Assembly: GCA_905182985.1 (NCBI GenBank)
Contig: CAJJDN010000168.1
Coordinates: 169,217 to 233,216, forward strand
DNA length: 64,000 nt
Direction of reading: 5' to 3'
Origin: Paramecium sonneborni
Taxonomy: Eukaryota; Ciliophora; Oligohymenophorea; Peniculida; Parameciidae
Every line of letters starts with the position of its first letter. Within the stretch, counting starts at the first letter, position 1. A program made the translations under genes and the position numbers. Below are positions 1 to 11,664 of this stretch, one piece after another. The notes under the pieces were generated by a model. It saw nothing but the letters and a program-made list of their open reading frames with translations, was not told the origin of the DNA and did no database searches.

Positions 1-840
1 CTTTACTTTCCTTTTATAATTGTAAAACTTCTTGAATCAGCAATTAAATCTATTATGTTTGATTTTGATCAAGAGCTTGGTAATTATTTGTTAATTTTAT
101 TTACATTTTTTCTCTCCTTCAGAAATAATAGTTGGATTAGAAGTTGATTAAATGTCATGAAATTTAAAACATAATTATTTGGATGAAGCAGTGGTCTAAA
201 TCATTCATATACACTATATTTCTTACATTTCCATTTGAAGATGTTGTCTTCTAAGAACATTTGGAACTTGGTGGTTTCTCTTATTTTATTGATGATGCTA
301 CCTATTTCTTATTTAGTGCGATTTTAAGATTAGGTTTTTTAGAATTCTAAGATTTCATACACTATTAAAAAGTAAATTATATATAAATATCTTAATTATT
401 TTAAACAATCTAAGTGATCATTTAATACGTCTCTCAACATCTATTCATTTAAATTTCCATTTATTTTCACTCTTGTAAAAATGTTTATTGTAATAATTTG
501 AATTGAGATTGAACATTAGTTTAAATTTTCTATCTTAAAAATAAGTTCTAAGATATCTTTATTATTTTTCAAAGAAGCACTTTCATAAATAATTCAAAGT
601 ACTTGAAAGAGAATTAAGTTGGAAATATTTAAATGATAAAAGAATTTTAAATTTTATAAAATTAATACTCTTTCTTATAAAGCTTTATGTTAAATCATAT
701 AAGAAATTGATAAACTTTTTAATATGATTTAATATATATTGATATACCAATAATTTCTATTGAATGCAAATAGATATATCTTATAATATTTCATAAATAT
801 ATTTATATAGACTTCTAGCAGATATAAAATAATTAAAAAA
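1..840 (+). other. AT-rich stretch with a possible gene fragment
   Basis: No complete gene is visible. On the plus strand, with TGA as the only stop, about positions 196-510 stay open and read protein-like (for example FEDVVFQEH, then GGFSYFIDDATYFLF), and an earlier open piece at the window edge reads SAIKSIMFDFDQEL. The pieces lie in different frames, and I could not join them with a convincing intron. They could be the 3' end of a gene entering from the left or a relic. The last 300 bases before 841 are plain AT-rich spacer. Confidence 0.25.
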
Positions 841-1892
841 ATGGCTAGATCATAAAAAAGCTTAAGTTTTTAAAAAGAAAATCTTAGGCTTCCTGGATTT
901 TAAATTTAAAGTAAGATAAATAAAGGAGGGTTTGGATCCATATACAAAGGGATAGATTTAGCAAAGAACAAAGAAGTGGCAATAAAATATTCTCAATTCA
1001 ATTTACAAAGAGAATATCAAATAACTCTAAAATTATAGAAGATAATAGGAATACCTAAGATTTATGGATTAGAAGAATAGGAAAAAGGAAGTTTTATGAA
1101 TATGGAACTTTTATTTTAAGATTTACATACAATAAGATGTAAATAAAAGCAATTTTCTTTGAAATGCATCTGTTTTATAGCAATACAGATATTGGAGATA
1201 TTAAAGTAAGTACACTAAATGAATTTGGTACATCGAGATATTAAACCTACAAACTTAATGGTGAAATCACTTGAAGGTTTTAATAAATAATTATTTAAGA
1301 ACCACAAATATACTTGATAGATTTTGGAATAGCAAAAGAATAGAATTAGAATGAATTAGGTTTAGAAGTAGAAGGCACATTTTTATATGATCCAATATCT
1401 GTGCATAAAAGATAGAAATATAAATTTATTGATGACATTGAAATGTTAGCTTATACTCTAGTATTTTTATATAAAGGTATTCAAATTAAAATATGAGTAG
1501 GTCATTTACCTTGGAAAAAGTATGGAAATCAAGTTCTGGTTAATGAAGTAGTATTAAAATAGAAAGAATAGTATATAAATTCAAAGGCTATGAGTCAACT
1601 CCCATTTTCTGAGTTATTTGGGTACATAAAATGGAATCAACATAAAAATAAACTAGATCATGAGTTCTTAATTAATTTATTTAGAAAGATCTTAAGGGAA
1701 AACAAAATAATAGAAAACTACCAATTTGATTGGATTGAATAATCTAATAAAAAATAATGGAACAATTCAATAATAGAAGATATTAATACAGGTATAGATT
1801 GATTTAAAATTATAGATTTAAATGAAGAAGAATAATAATACTAGAGTGCTACTTGTTTATCAAATTTAGTATATAAATTCTTTAAGGAATGA
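841..1892 (+). CDS. Casein kinase 1-like protein kinase
   Basis: Predicted serine/threonine kinase of the CK1 group, about 326 aa after removing three introns of 23, 24 and 24 nt; the spliced length is an exact multiple of three. The glycine loop reads GGFGSIYKG, the ATP-binding lysine lies in VAIKYS, the catalytic loop is HRDIKPTNLM, and the metal-binding motif is YLIDFGIAKE. The FNLQREYQ...KIYGLEE stretch and the PWKKYG motif are typical of CK1 rather than other kinase groups. Introns: about 1278-1300 (starts GTTTTA, unusual), 1475-1498 and 1792-1815 (approximate). It starts at the first ATG after AT-rich spacer and ends at TGA. CK1 families are much expanded in ciliates; the substrate cannot be inferred. 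Confidence 0.88.
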
Positions 1893-1925
1893 TTTATTTA
1901 ATAAACAATTTTATTAAGAATATTA

Positions 1926-2732
1926 ATGAAAAGAATTTTATTTGCAGGTGTAATGTCTTCTATCACAATTATAACAATGTTAGCATGAAATTAATAATAT
2001 TGTCATTATAAGGAATCTATACGAAAATGGAAATTAATAGAAGAACAAATTCAAATCAGATTATACAGTTTAACAAATTGCCATTTTAGATATTCTGTAA
2101 TTAGATCCTAAACAATATTCATTTCTAATTATTAAAACATCTAGGTTAATTTAATAAAGATTCTTGTAGATAACTTGATAAATATTTCAATAAAGCTAAC
2201 AAATATTAAGTTGAAAGACCAGGAATGGTGTAATGCGGTTTATTTAAAAGATAATATTAATAATATCATGATTGTAAATCTTGGTTGGATTCCTCAAAAT
2301 TATTTAGACAAAATTGGATTTTTAGAAAGAATTTAATTAAATGATATGAGTTCTGTGATTAAATTACCAGAACATCCTGATCAAAATAAAGAATAATATC
2401 TTATGAATACATTTATTGATCTTTAACTAATTGCTAAAGAAAACTAACTCAATTAAAAAATCTACTAAATTATATTCAGAAAGATTATCAGGCACTTTTA
2501 ATGAAAATAATTTAAAACTCATGGTAAATCAAATAAATAATTTATTATTTTCAAGATTAATATCCTGTCCCTAGTTTCTAATCCACTTTTTAAAAACCTT
2601 GTTTTTACACCAGACAAACAATAAGCATATTACTGGTTTAGGGTTCATGTTCTTGTTTTAGAATTCTATCCATTATCTAACTAATCAGAAAATGAGAATC
2701 ATTATTTTCTATAATTTTATATAATTTAATGA
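1926..2732 (+). pseudogene. SURF1-like cytochrome oxidase assembly gene, apparently broken
   Basis: SURF1/Shy1 proteins are inner mitochondrial membrane factors for cytochrome c oxidase assembly. One plus-strand frame begins with a hydrophobic segment (ILFAGVMSSITIITMLA), then KESIRKWKLIEEQI, matching the WQ...WKL region after the first membrane segment. Further on, NNIMIVNLGWIPQNYL matches the family hallmark VNRGWVP. Two defects are visible. TGA at 1986-1988 falls at or next to the place where the family has a conserved Trp. The frame also shifts by one after about 2400, where a run of six A lies at 2455-2460. A 32-nt intron (GTAAAT...TTCAAG, about 2523-2554) leads into a last exon reading TPDKQQAYYWFRVH. 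It could be a true pseudogene or a gene with two sequence errors. The family call is moderately sure. Confidence 0.5.
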
Positions 2733-5220
2733 AGAGTATAAGAAAATCTATTGTGAAGTGTAATTTAAATTGCTAATCAAAGTGCTTAAGTCTATTGATT
2801 TATTTGGATAGAACATTATGCTTAATCTTAACGGAGAAGATGAATATAAAACTGCCTTTGGTGGTTTCTTCACCTTAATGATTCTAGGAATTGTTGTTTT
2901 GTTTTTTCAATCCAATATTCAAGACTTTCTTAATAAAGTTAACATATAAAGTGAGGCAACTGAACTTTTTGAAGATGAACCAGATTAAATAGAACTGAAT
3001 GATTCAAATTTCATGTTTGCTGTTGCTATAGAATAAGCTAACTTCAACACAAATCCATTTTTTAACATAACTTTACGTTAAAGGTACCATAATATATTAA
3101 ACAGTTCAGATATTATGAAAGACTAGAAAATGGCACTCTCATAAAGAAAGATCAATTCATTGATTTGATACCCTGCAGTTTAGATCGATTTCAAAATGTA
3201 TTTTAACCTTACGGAATGAATTTTACATAATAATATCGGGAAATTGGTCTCGATACTTGGTTATGTCCTTAGTATAACTTGATTTCAAATATAGGGTTAA
3301 TTATTCTTTATCTCTCAAGGGAAGGTATACAAATAAATATTTTGATTTCCTTAAAATTGCTGTAAACGAATGTAGTAATTAGACCTAATCTAATTCCTTC
3401 TTTAGTTGGAAGCCTGTATGTGCTTCCTAGGAAATTGTAGATGAATGGCTATTGGATTAGAGATCTTTTAGAGTTAAATTGTATTTAAATATTCATTTCA
3501 TTTTAAGATACATCACTAATAAAGTTATTAATCCTTAAAAAGGAGATGATTATATTTAATCATTTCTTGATGATGAATTATTCTTCTCTTTTGTACCCAA
3601 TATTATAGGTAAAGAGACTGATGTTTTTTTTACGAAATATGTTTTGAAAACAGATAATAATTTATTACCAACAAGTGAAGAATTAGAAGCAATTCATTTG
3701 TTTGCAAAATAAGAGGGTGATTATAGAGATTAGAGCATTTATGCCGCTGAATAATTTGCAGCTATCTATTTGAGGAGATCTCCTTATACCAATTATATTT
3801 CAAGATCTTATCAAAAACTTGATAAGTTACTATCTATTCTTGGAGGTTTTGCTAATATTGTCTTTGTTGTTTTAGGCTTTTTTGTTGGAATATATAATAA
3901 ATAACAATGTATATTTGTAAAATCAGCTAGATCTTATTGAATTGGCTAATGAAGTGTATGATTTTCATTTTGGTAATCAAAACAAAGCTAAATTTGAAAG
4001 ACAGTAATTAGTAAAAGAAATCACTTATGTTAAATCCTAATCAAAAATTATTAGTTAAAGATGTAGTCCTGTATCTTCAATAAACCCTAATAATATGTCT
4101 ATCAATTGCAATAATGCTTTATAATCAATTAGACCTAGTTTACCTAATAAAGTGGATTGTACTTTAGTAATACATAATGATAAGGTTGAATCAGATGATA
4201 AAACCCATGTATGTAAGAAAAATTCTGGAATTCATTTATAACCTGTAGGAGACAATGAAATAGAATGGGAGAGTGTTGATAAGAGTTTTATATCAAGTCA
4301 TTTAACTCAAAATAATAATCATACAGATATAGTTATGTTTGGTAGTACAGCAAAATTCAATTAGGATAGATAAACAAAAACTTAAGTGGAATAATAAGAG
4401 TAAAAGAATATGAAACAATCTATAAAGTAAATACATAAATAAATAATTAATAAAATTGGAATCCATAATAGAAAAGAGTATTTAACCAAACAAATCTAGA
4501 TGATGCTAGATAGAAGTCGACCAATAGTTTTTACTTTTAAGTTTGTATTGCATTAATTATTTTGTGGCAAATTATTTTAAGATAAGAATTGCATTCTATT
4601 AGATAAAGCAATGTAAAATTATTGATTTTAAGTTAAAGTAAAAAAATAAATTAAGATTTGGATATTTGTGTATTGATAGATAAAGTTAACGAAATTAATT
4701 TAATAAAAGAACTTTTATTAGAGAGAGATCAATAAATTCTATTTAATTTTGCTCCAAAGGAAGTCATAACAATTGAAGATTAAAGTTATAAACATCATCT
4801 ACCTGGAAGAAGAGATTCAAAGTATATATATTATAAAATGATTAATTAAGACGTGCTTTTACTAAAAGATTAGGAGTATAATTTAGTGATGTAGCGAAAA
4901 TGATGTTTGATAAGAAATTTAAAAAGGGATAGTTTGTTAATCCAGGATTATAGATTTATTATAAATTATATTAAGCTTATGAGCGCGTCATTTTATCAGA
5001 GGAAAAGAATAATAGATTTAATAAAATACTTATTGAAAAATTAGGTTAAGAAGTGAAGGAAGTGTTTGATATTTCAAATTATATTTAAATAGATAAGAAT
5101 AGAATGATTATGGATAAATTTAAAAAAAAGAAGGGAAATCTAAATGAAGATGAAGTTGAAGAATTACCTGGTTTATTAAGTATGGATTAAAGAGATTTAA
5201 AATAATCTATGATTAAATGA
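2692..5220 (+). CDS. Large ciliate-type two-transmembrane protein
   Basis: About 802 aa after removing five introns of 26, 23, 22, 20 and 29 nt; the result is exactly in frame. Near the N-terminus it has LLIKVLKSIDLFGQ, then GEDEYKTAFGGFFTL and a membrane segment (MILGIVVLFF). A long, probably extracytosolic region follows, then a second membrane segment near residue 360 (LLSILGGFANIVFVVLGFF). The C-terminal half is charged and Gln-rich, probably cytosolic. This KSIDLFGQ...KTAFGG arrangement recurs in a family known from Paramecium and Tetrahymena genomes without assigned function. The ATG at 2692 is the only one in frame before the conserved N-terminal motif, but it overlaps the end of the SURF1-like frame, so the true start is uncertain. 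Confidence 0.75.
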
Positions 5221-5283
5221 TTTTAATTTCACTCATCTTAACAAATTTTCTTAATATAAATTATATATATATATATTTATATT

Positions 5284-6590
5284 ATGAGTTGTGATATTTG
5301 TAAGAAAGCTTTTAATATATTATGGAGAAGAGATACCAAATGTAAACGTTGCAATAGAATTATTTGCACTGATTGCTCTAAATTACAATAGGTTAGAGAT
5401 GTATTCAGAAATATTTGTAAAGTTTGTATGCAAGGTATAAAAACAACTATCTACGTTCAGATTGTGAAACCATCAAAAAGATTATTTCAGATTCCCTTTT
5501 AGCATGGAATCATAATAGTTAAATAGCCAAAAAGTATTGGGTCAAAGATGTTGAATTTATCAAATAAGTGTACAAATTAAACAAAGATGTTAAATCAAGT
5601 AAAATTGCTAGAGATGTTAAAACTATTATGTAAACTCCAATGAATTACTCAATCTAAGAATTCTTTAATTTGTTAATATTCAATAATAGAGATGTAGAAT
5701 CCACTATAACAAATGTAGTTGATACTTTTGTTACTCGTAATCCTAAAGTAGGATACAATTAATATTTAATCAAATTGACAATATTTTTATTGTGTTTTTG
5801 TAAGGATTATGTTTGTTTAAAAATACTAGAAGATCTTTATCATAAAATACCTAAATAATATTATCCTGAATACTAAACAACATAAGAATTTATTAAAGAT
5901 CATGACTATATGTAACATGATGCTATTTAGGATGTTAAATTTCGATTTAAATTGGAATAAGATTAAATAATAGCAGCAAAGTAATTCATTGAATCAGCTA
6001 TGATGCATTATAAGAATTAATTTTTTCTCAATCTATCATTTTCATGTGCTTTTTATATTTTAGATAAAATTATTTAAAGTACTGATTCAACTGAAATTGA
6101 TAAATTTTTTAGTGTGATTATTTAGATCAACATAAATCAACTTTAAACAAAAAATTCAGAATTAGTAATAGCTAGGACAACAACAGTTGAAAGCATAAAA
6201 TAATATTAAAATTAGATGTCTAAAAAAAGATCGTCTTTATATTTATCAGTTGATAAATGTTAATAGGATGCTCAATTATAATCTCAATAATCCTGTCGTA
6301 CAGTACAAAGGAAAATGGAAATTAGTGAATTTGAGGCAGATGAGAATGAAAATTTAAGTCATTAATCTCCAACTTTATTATAATCTTAAAAATTAGAGAT
6401 ATCAAAATTAACTTAAGAACTTTTATAATTGGAATAATAGATAAATTAATTAAAAATAGAGAACTCAAAATTAGAAGAAATAAGTGTTTAAAATACTGCA
6501 AGTCTTTTTAAAGAATATGAGAATAGTTTGAGTGATTTGATTGATTAGACAGAGATATTATTAAAATAATCAATGATGATGAGTGGTTGA
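5284..6590 (+). CDS. FYVE-like zinc finger, coiled-coil protein
   Basis: 426 aa after one 26-nt intron (about 5435-5460). Residues 3-48 hold four CxxC pairs (CDIC, CKRC, CTDC, CKVC) with the spacing of a FYVE/RING-like double zinc site. The basic RRDTKCKRC block sits where FYVE domains carry the phosphoinositide-binding RR/KHHCR motif, but the HH is missing, so lipid binding is uncertain. Residues 50-330 are helical and unrecognised. The last 100 residues form a Gln/Glu/Leu coiled coil (LTQELLQLEQQINQ). It is likely a peripheral endomembrane protein. The stop at 6588-6590 lies only 16 bp from the end of the convergent next gene. Confidence 0.7.
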
Positions 6591-6606
6591 ATATTAAATT
6601 TTATAT

Positions 6607-7673
6607 TCACTTTTGAAAAAACTAAGGTTCAGTGAAATCTATTCCATAAATTTCTTTGTAAACTTCTTAAATAGATTTATCAAGAGTTGAAATAAGATGT
6701 CCTTCGCCTTTATGAATAACATGAGTTTTAGGATTTTTATTCCTAATAACTTAACATCTTTCTAAGATAATTTTAGAGGTTTCAATAGGATTAAAAGTTT
6801 CCATTTCATTATTTTTTTTAGCTTTATTATTATCTTTGATTTCATTTTCTTCTGTTTTTTGAACATCTCTTTATTATTGCTGTTATGATTCTAAATATAA
6901 ATATAGATGATTACTTTTTTCTTCAGTTTCTAACTGCTTTAATTAAGGTAATGATTTAGTATGATCCATAAGTGATACTACAATAAAGCAATAATTAAAT
7001 ACAAGGTAAATTGTTATACATGGTAGAAGCAGCTTAAAAATGTGTTTTTTAATGAAGAGAAGGTAAAAGATTTTTAGCCACTAATCTACTGATGTAAGCC
7101 TTTCTATCTAATGATGTCATATTATCAGATAGATTTTCAAGATTAGTTAATTTCTTTTTTGGGAATTTTTAATTTTCGACTTAAGTTTAAGTATGATCTT
7201 TAAGAAATTGTTCAATTCTTTCTAAACTAGTTTTATCTCTATATCTAAAGATATCACGTTTAATATCTTTAGAAGGATCCCTTTCTCTAAAACAATAATG
7301 AGCAACTTATCGATTTGGTAGAAAATCAAGATCTTTATTTTTATCTAAGGCTTCTTATATACGATCTTTCTCATGTTTAAAACCTTTAACATAAAATTAA
7401 GGATCTCCTAAATTCTTAGATGGATCCTCATCTCTAAATGATGATTAATTAGGTTATTAATAATCAACACAAACAATAGGATTTTCAAGCATATTGATTA
7501 CAAAATTTTCAACTCTTTTTTTATAATTCTATGCTAATCTATTGTTGAATTCTTAAATTCTAAATATTATTTATACCTTTACGAACATCTCGTTCTCTTA
7601 AGTATCCTTTCTTAATCTTATCGATATCTTTAGTTAATGCAAGTTATTTCTCATACTAGTATGAATTAAACAT
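6607..7673 (-). CDS. Conserved-looking protein of unknown function
   Basis: 338 aa after two 25-nt introns; exactly in frame. I do not recognise it. It is strongly charged and Asn/Lys/Gln-rich, starts MFNSYQYEKQLALTKD, and has no signal peptide or membrane segment. Three short blocks share an acidic-basic ERDPSK/EDPSK element (SFRDEDPSKNLGD, then FRERDPSKDIKRD), which suggests weak internal repetition of about 40 residues. The C-terminal 60 residues are well structured (THVIHKGEGHLISTLDKS). Composition and splice sites match its neighbours. A ciliary or cytoskeletal role is possible from composition only. Confidence 0.6.
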
Positions 7674-9084
7674 TTAGAATATATATATATATTTTTATTA
7701 ATTGATGTGTTTCAAAATTCTATTCATGCTTAATGAGAAGATATCCTTTATGTCTTTATGAACATATTCTCTTTATTTAGATATCAATCAAATTATATAT
7801 AAGTGTGCAATTATTCCAAAACTTCTATTTAAAGATTAATTATGAGAACAAGATTTCAATGATGTTTGGGTTTCTATAATCATTTATTTGGACATTATCA
7901 TTAATCTAGTTAAACTATTATCATTAATATTTCTATTGTTAGAGAATATAGACTTATTCAACCAAAATTTAATTAATCCTAATGATTTTACCGTCTTAAG
8001 GGGTGATAAACTTCTTATTATTACTATTTATTACTTGCATTATTTATCTTATAATGAATAAATTACTTGGAATTCTTAAAACTCTGAAATCTGTTGTAAG
8101 GCTTTGAAAAATTATGTATTAATAATAGATAACAAGAGATGCACACTAATTTAATAATAAACACGAAAACAAGTAACTCATTACTAAACAAAAAAAATTT
8201 ATTGACAATATTTTAAAATACTTTTCATTTTAAGAATAAACACAAGGTTGTAAATTCTATTATGAAGCAAAATGTTATAATTAAAATATAATTATCGTTA
8301 TCATAAATTATTCAAGACAAATCTAAACAATGTTTTAATTTAATCTAATTATCTTGATCATTTTCTAAAGCAAATTGTGTATTTCTAAGAGAATTATTTC
8401 AATATATCTTAAATAAGAAACTATCGTAGAATCTTCAATAATTTATTCCCTTATATCTTAAATGGGTTAGTTATTAATATTTAAAAAATTTTTTCCCATG
8501 AAATAAACTGAAAAACTATAAAAATACCCCTGCTAACTTCTTATCCCAATTTTCTTAATTAATTTTTTATTGATCATATCATTTTACTACATTATTTGAT
8601 GGATGCTATCATAGATATAGAAAAAATTCAAATAATTTAAAGTATTACTAGTTTGACATGATTTGTTTCTTTTTTCTTAAAATTTAATTATTATATGTTT
8701 AATTTCTTACAACTATTACTACCGTAGAAGAATTTTTATCACTAATAATTATTACAATATTTATTTGAAATAGAAGAAAAGAAGAAAGAGTCCTATTGAA
8801 GATATTTGAAATTTAATAAGTTAAATAGCTCTTTTTATAATTTCGATTAATTCTATTAATATATATTTAGAATTTAGTTAGCTTACATAAATATCACATA
8901 GTTGAATTGTACTTTTTTACTAAATATCAAATATAATCCTTTAAGGACTGTATCCTAATTACTAATTACTAGGTTATTTAATTATTTTAATTAAAAGTTT
9001 TTTGTACATTTGATTTATTGATGAGTTATTCAACTTTTTAAACTTATTGATTATTAATTTTAATAACATTTTGGGTTTTTATAT
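7674..9084. other. AT-rich intergenic region
   Basis: No gene is recognised in this 1.4 kb. A plus-strand frame open from about 7849 to 8245 reads hydrophobically (IIIYLDIIINLVKLLSLIF), but an overlapping frame is equally open. With only TGA as stop, such frames arise easily by chance in AT-rich DNA. A short run of TA repeats lies at 7679-7691, just upstream of the start of the minus-strand gene. Confidence 0.4.
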
Positions 9085-9405
9085 ATGAAATTTGCTTATC
9101 CTTAAATCTTTTAATTTCTATTTTCTAATGACATATACTCTTTTGTGAAAATCTTAAAGGCTATTAAATTATTAAATATTTAGATCCAAAAGATTATCCA
9201 ATTAGGCTTAGAAATTAATGAAGCTTTATAATTTAGGTCTTAAGTTTATCCTTTTCATTTATCCAATTAGTACTTCAATAAATTCATACTGTTTGATGAA
9301 ATAGATCAACAAGAACATGATATTTTTCTAATGAATTTATTGATCTAATAGGATAAATAAAATACAGATTTATAGAGGCTATCAACAGAAAGTAGATAGA
9401 ATTGA
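9085..9405 (+). CDS. Small unknown protein, possibly a fragment
   Basis: A 106-codon frame starting at ATG 9085 (MKFAYPQIFQFLF) with balanced amino-acid use: SFVKILKAIKLLN, then FDEIDQQEHDIFL, ending TESRQN. No introns are needed. The part after residue 20 looks like a helical protein rather than random AT-rich translation. I recognise no family. It is convergent with COQ8, its stop lying 56 bp from the COQ8 stop. The frame is also open upstream of the ATG, so the true start may lie further left or the gene may be truncated. Confidence 0.4.
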
Positions 9406-9461
9406 AAGTAATCAATCATTAATTTTGATAGTAAATTAAATAAGAAACTTATTATATTGAT

Positions 9462-11196
9462 TCATTATAGTTTAATATATTATTCATAAAGATTCATAAA
9501 TATGTCTCTACAATTAACTTTAGTTTTTAATCTCATATTCATTAAATATGCTCCTGATAATTTTCTATGTAATGAATAGATTTCAGGAGGTGGAGGTCTC
9601 ATTCTGTATTTAAGCATAACAGGCATAAGTTCATAAATCTTTTTGGTCATTTATTATTCTCCAAAATCAAATTCTCCTTAATATCTGAAAGGTTCTCCAA
9701 CACATATGATAGAATCTACATGTGCTTCTTTCATTCGAATACTTTCTTCACCAGTTAAAAATCCTAAGTCAACAGATTTTGATAAACATTCTTTTCGATC
9801 TTAAATAGTAGCAGCATAAATAACTCCAATATAATTATCAATAAATTATTTAGTATATTCATGAACTAAAAATTGTAATATAAAAATACCTGCTCCAAAA
9901 TCAAGAAGTATTAATTTATTAGAATTTCTATCGAAATAAAAATTGGAAGGATTAGGATCGGTTTACATAGTTCTAAATTTAAATAATTCTTATAGAGTAA
10001 GACTCATAACTCTCCTTCCAATTTCATTTCTTAAATGTTGAGGATAAAATTCTGCTGCAAAATCAATTGTATCACCATACAAATATTCTGCTGTCAAAAT
10101 TCTTGAGGTTGATAATTCTGTAATCACTTCAGGAATAGCAAATTCAATTTAATTCCCAAATAAATTTCTATAATTAATTTATTTAGCTGCTTCTATTGTA
10201 TAATCACATTCTTCATGCAATTCTTTTCTTGTATTTGCAATCAATTTATCTAAAAACATAGTCTTTGGAAATAACTTAGTATATTCCATAAGCATTTTAA
10301 GATTATTTAAATCACTATCAATAGCTTCTTTTACTCCTGGATATTGAATTTTAACTGCAACACGTTTTCCTTCTAATGTGATTGCTTCATGAACTTATCC
10401 AATTGAAGCAGCAGCAAATGGTTTTATATCGAATTCTTTAAATTTATTCATCCATTAATTTCCAAATTCTTATTTTAACATCTATTTATATAATATATTT
10501 ATAATACTTTTTCTAATTACTTTTATGGCATTATATCTGCATTCTATCTTGCTTATTCAAATGCTTATCTAATATGTTTTGGTATTACTTCATCTTCTTA
10601 AATACTTAATGCTTATGCAAGTTTCAAAGGAGCTCCTCTCATTTTACATAGACCTTTTGCAAGAAGTGAAGCATTCTCCTCACTTACCAATGCTTGTCTA
10701 AAAGAAACCTAATTATTCTCAATCGTTTTTATACATTCCCTTAAGTCACCATAGTCTTCATTGCATTTGTTGCCAAATTAACTCCTAATGCACCAAATTC
10801 ATATACTCTTCCAATTGCTGTTTATGGTACTTTATTTTCAGTAAATTATTTATTTATGGATGGTGCAGAAGGAATTTAAGATTACTAAACATTTCTTTAT
10901 TTGTCTTATTCTATTATATCTTACCTTTTGTATTCATTTTGATCTTTATTATTATCATCTAATTTTGTTGCTCCTTATTTTATTGATTAGTTTTATTCTT
11001 ATATTTATTATACCACTTTTTCTTACTATCCATCTATTCCATTCATTTATTACTATTTTTTAGATTCATCTATTAAATTCTCTTTTAACAATTAAGGTTA
11101 ATTCACTCCATCCATTACTCTGTAAATACCTCTACATACACCAGCAAAATCTTAAAATTCCTTTTTCCTAATTAAGCTTGATATGAAGGGTAACAT
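9462..11196 (-). CDS. COQ8: COQ8/ADCK atypical kinase (UbiB family)
   Basis: 552 aa after three introns (26, 26 and 24 nt; about 10703-10728, 10481-10506 and 9865-9888); exactly in frame. COQ8 is the matrix-facing, membrane-associated ATPase that supports the coenzyme Q biosynthesis complex. Seen in order: an N-terminal leader (MLPFISSLIRKKEF) suitable for mitochondrial import; the ADCK-specific block GAPLKLAQALSIQ; the Ala-rich loop PFAAASIGQVHEA, which replaces the normal glycine loop; VAVKIQYPG with the nucleotide-binding Lys; MQTDPNPSNF; and LLDFGA. The KxGQ motif reads KLAQ, a Gly-to-Ala change in an otherwise canonical protein. Head-to-head with the CEP164-like gene, 468 bp apart. Confidence 0.93.
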
Positions 11197-11664
11197 ACCA
11201 GAATTAATTTTATATTTAATAAATTTTACTATTAATAGATATCTATATTCTTTCTTTTTTTATAATATATATATATATGGAAAGTAATCTATTTCTATTT
11301 CAATTTTAAGATTGAAAAAACTAAGATCTGAATTTATATTAATTTAGCTTATCATAAAAATGTATTACATGTATAAAAATATCTTAATTAGAAATTAGTG
11401 GTTTTAAGAAAGACTTAAGTTGTTCTTATAGTTTTTTATGATTTGATAAATTTATTCAATATTTAGACCTTAATTTTTGTTAAAATGATCAATAGAAATT
11501 TATTTTATAGGCTCTGTAGATTTATTGAACATAAAAAATTTAAAATTCATATTTCTTGCAATAAGGAAAATAGTTAGGCAGTTTAGAAAAGGCGTTAAAA
11601 TAAGATTTATTAATTCAAGAGGAGAATTTAGTTTGAATATATTAAATTATATAAATTAAGTTAA
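11197..11664. promoter_or_regulatory. Divergent intergenic region between COQ8 and CEP164-like gene
   Basis: 468 bp between two divergent starts, so it must hold both promoters. It is very AT-rich with a TA run at about 11265-11278. No specific transcription-factor site can be recognised. Confidence 0.35.

Noticed and set aside
10860..11063. Hydrophobic 67-codon plus-strand ORF
   Set aside because: It lies antisense to the N-terminal part of COQ8, whose spliced frame is convincing.
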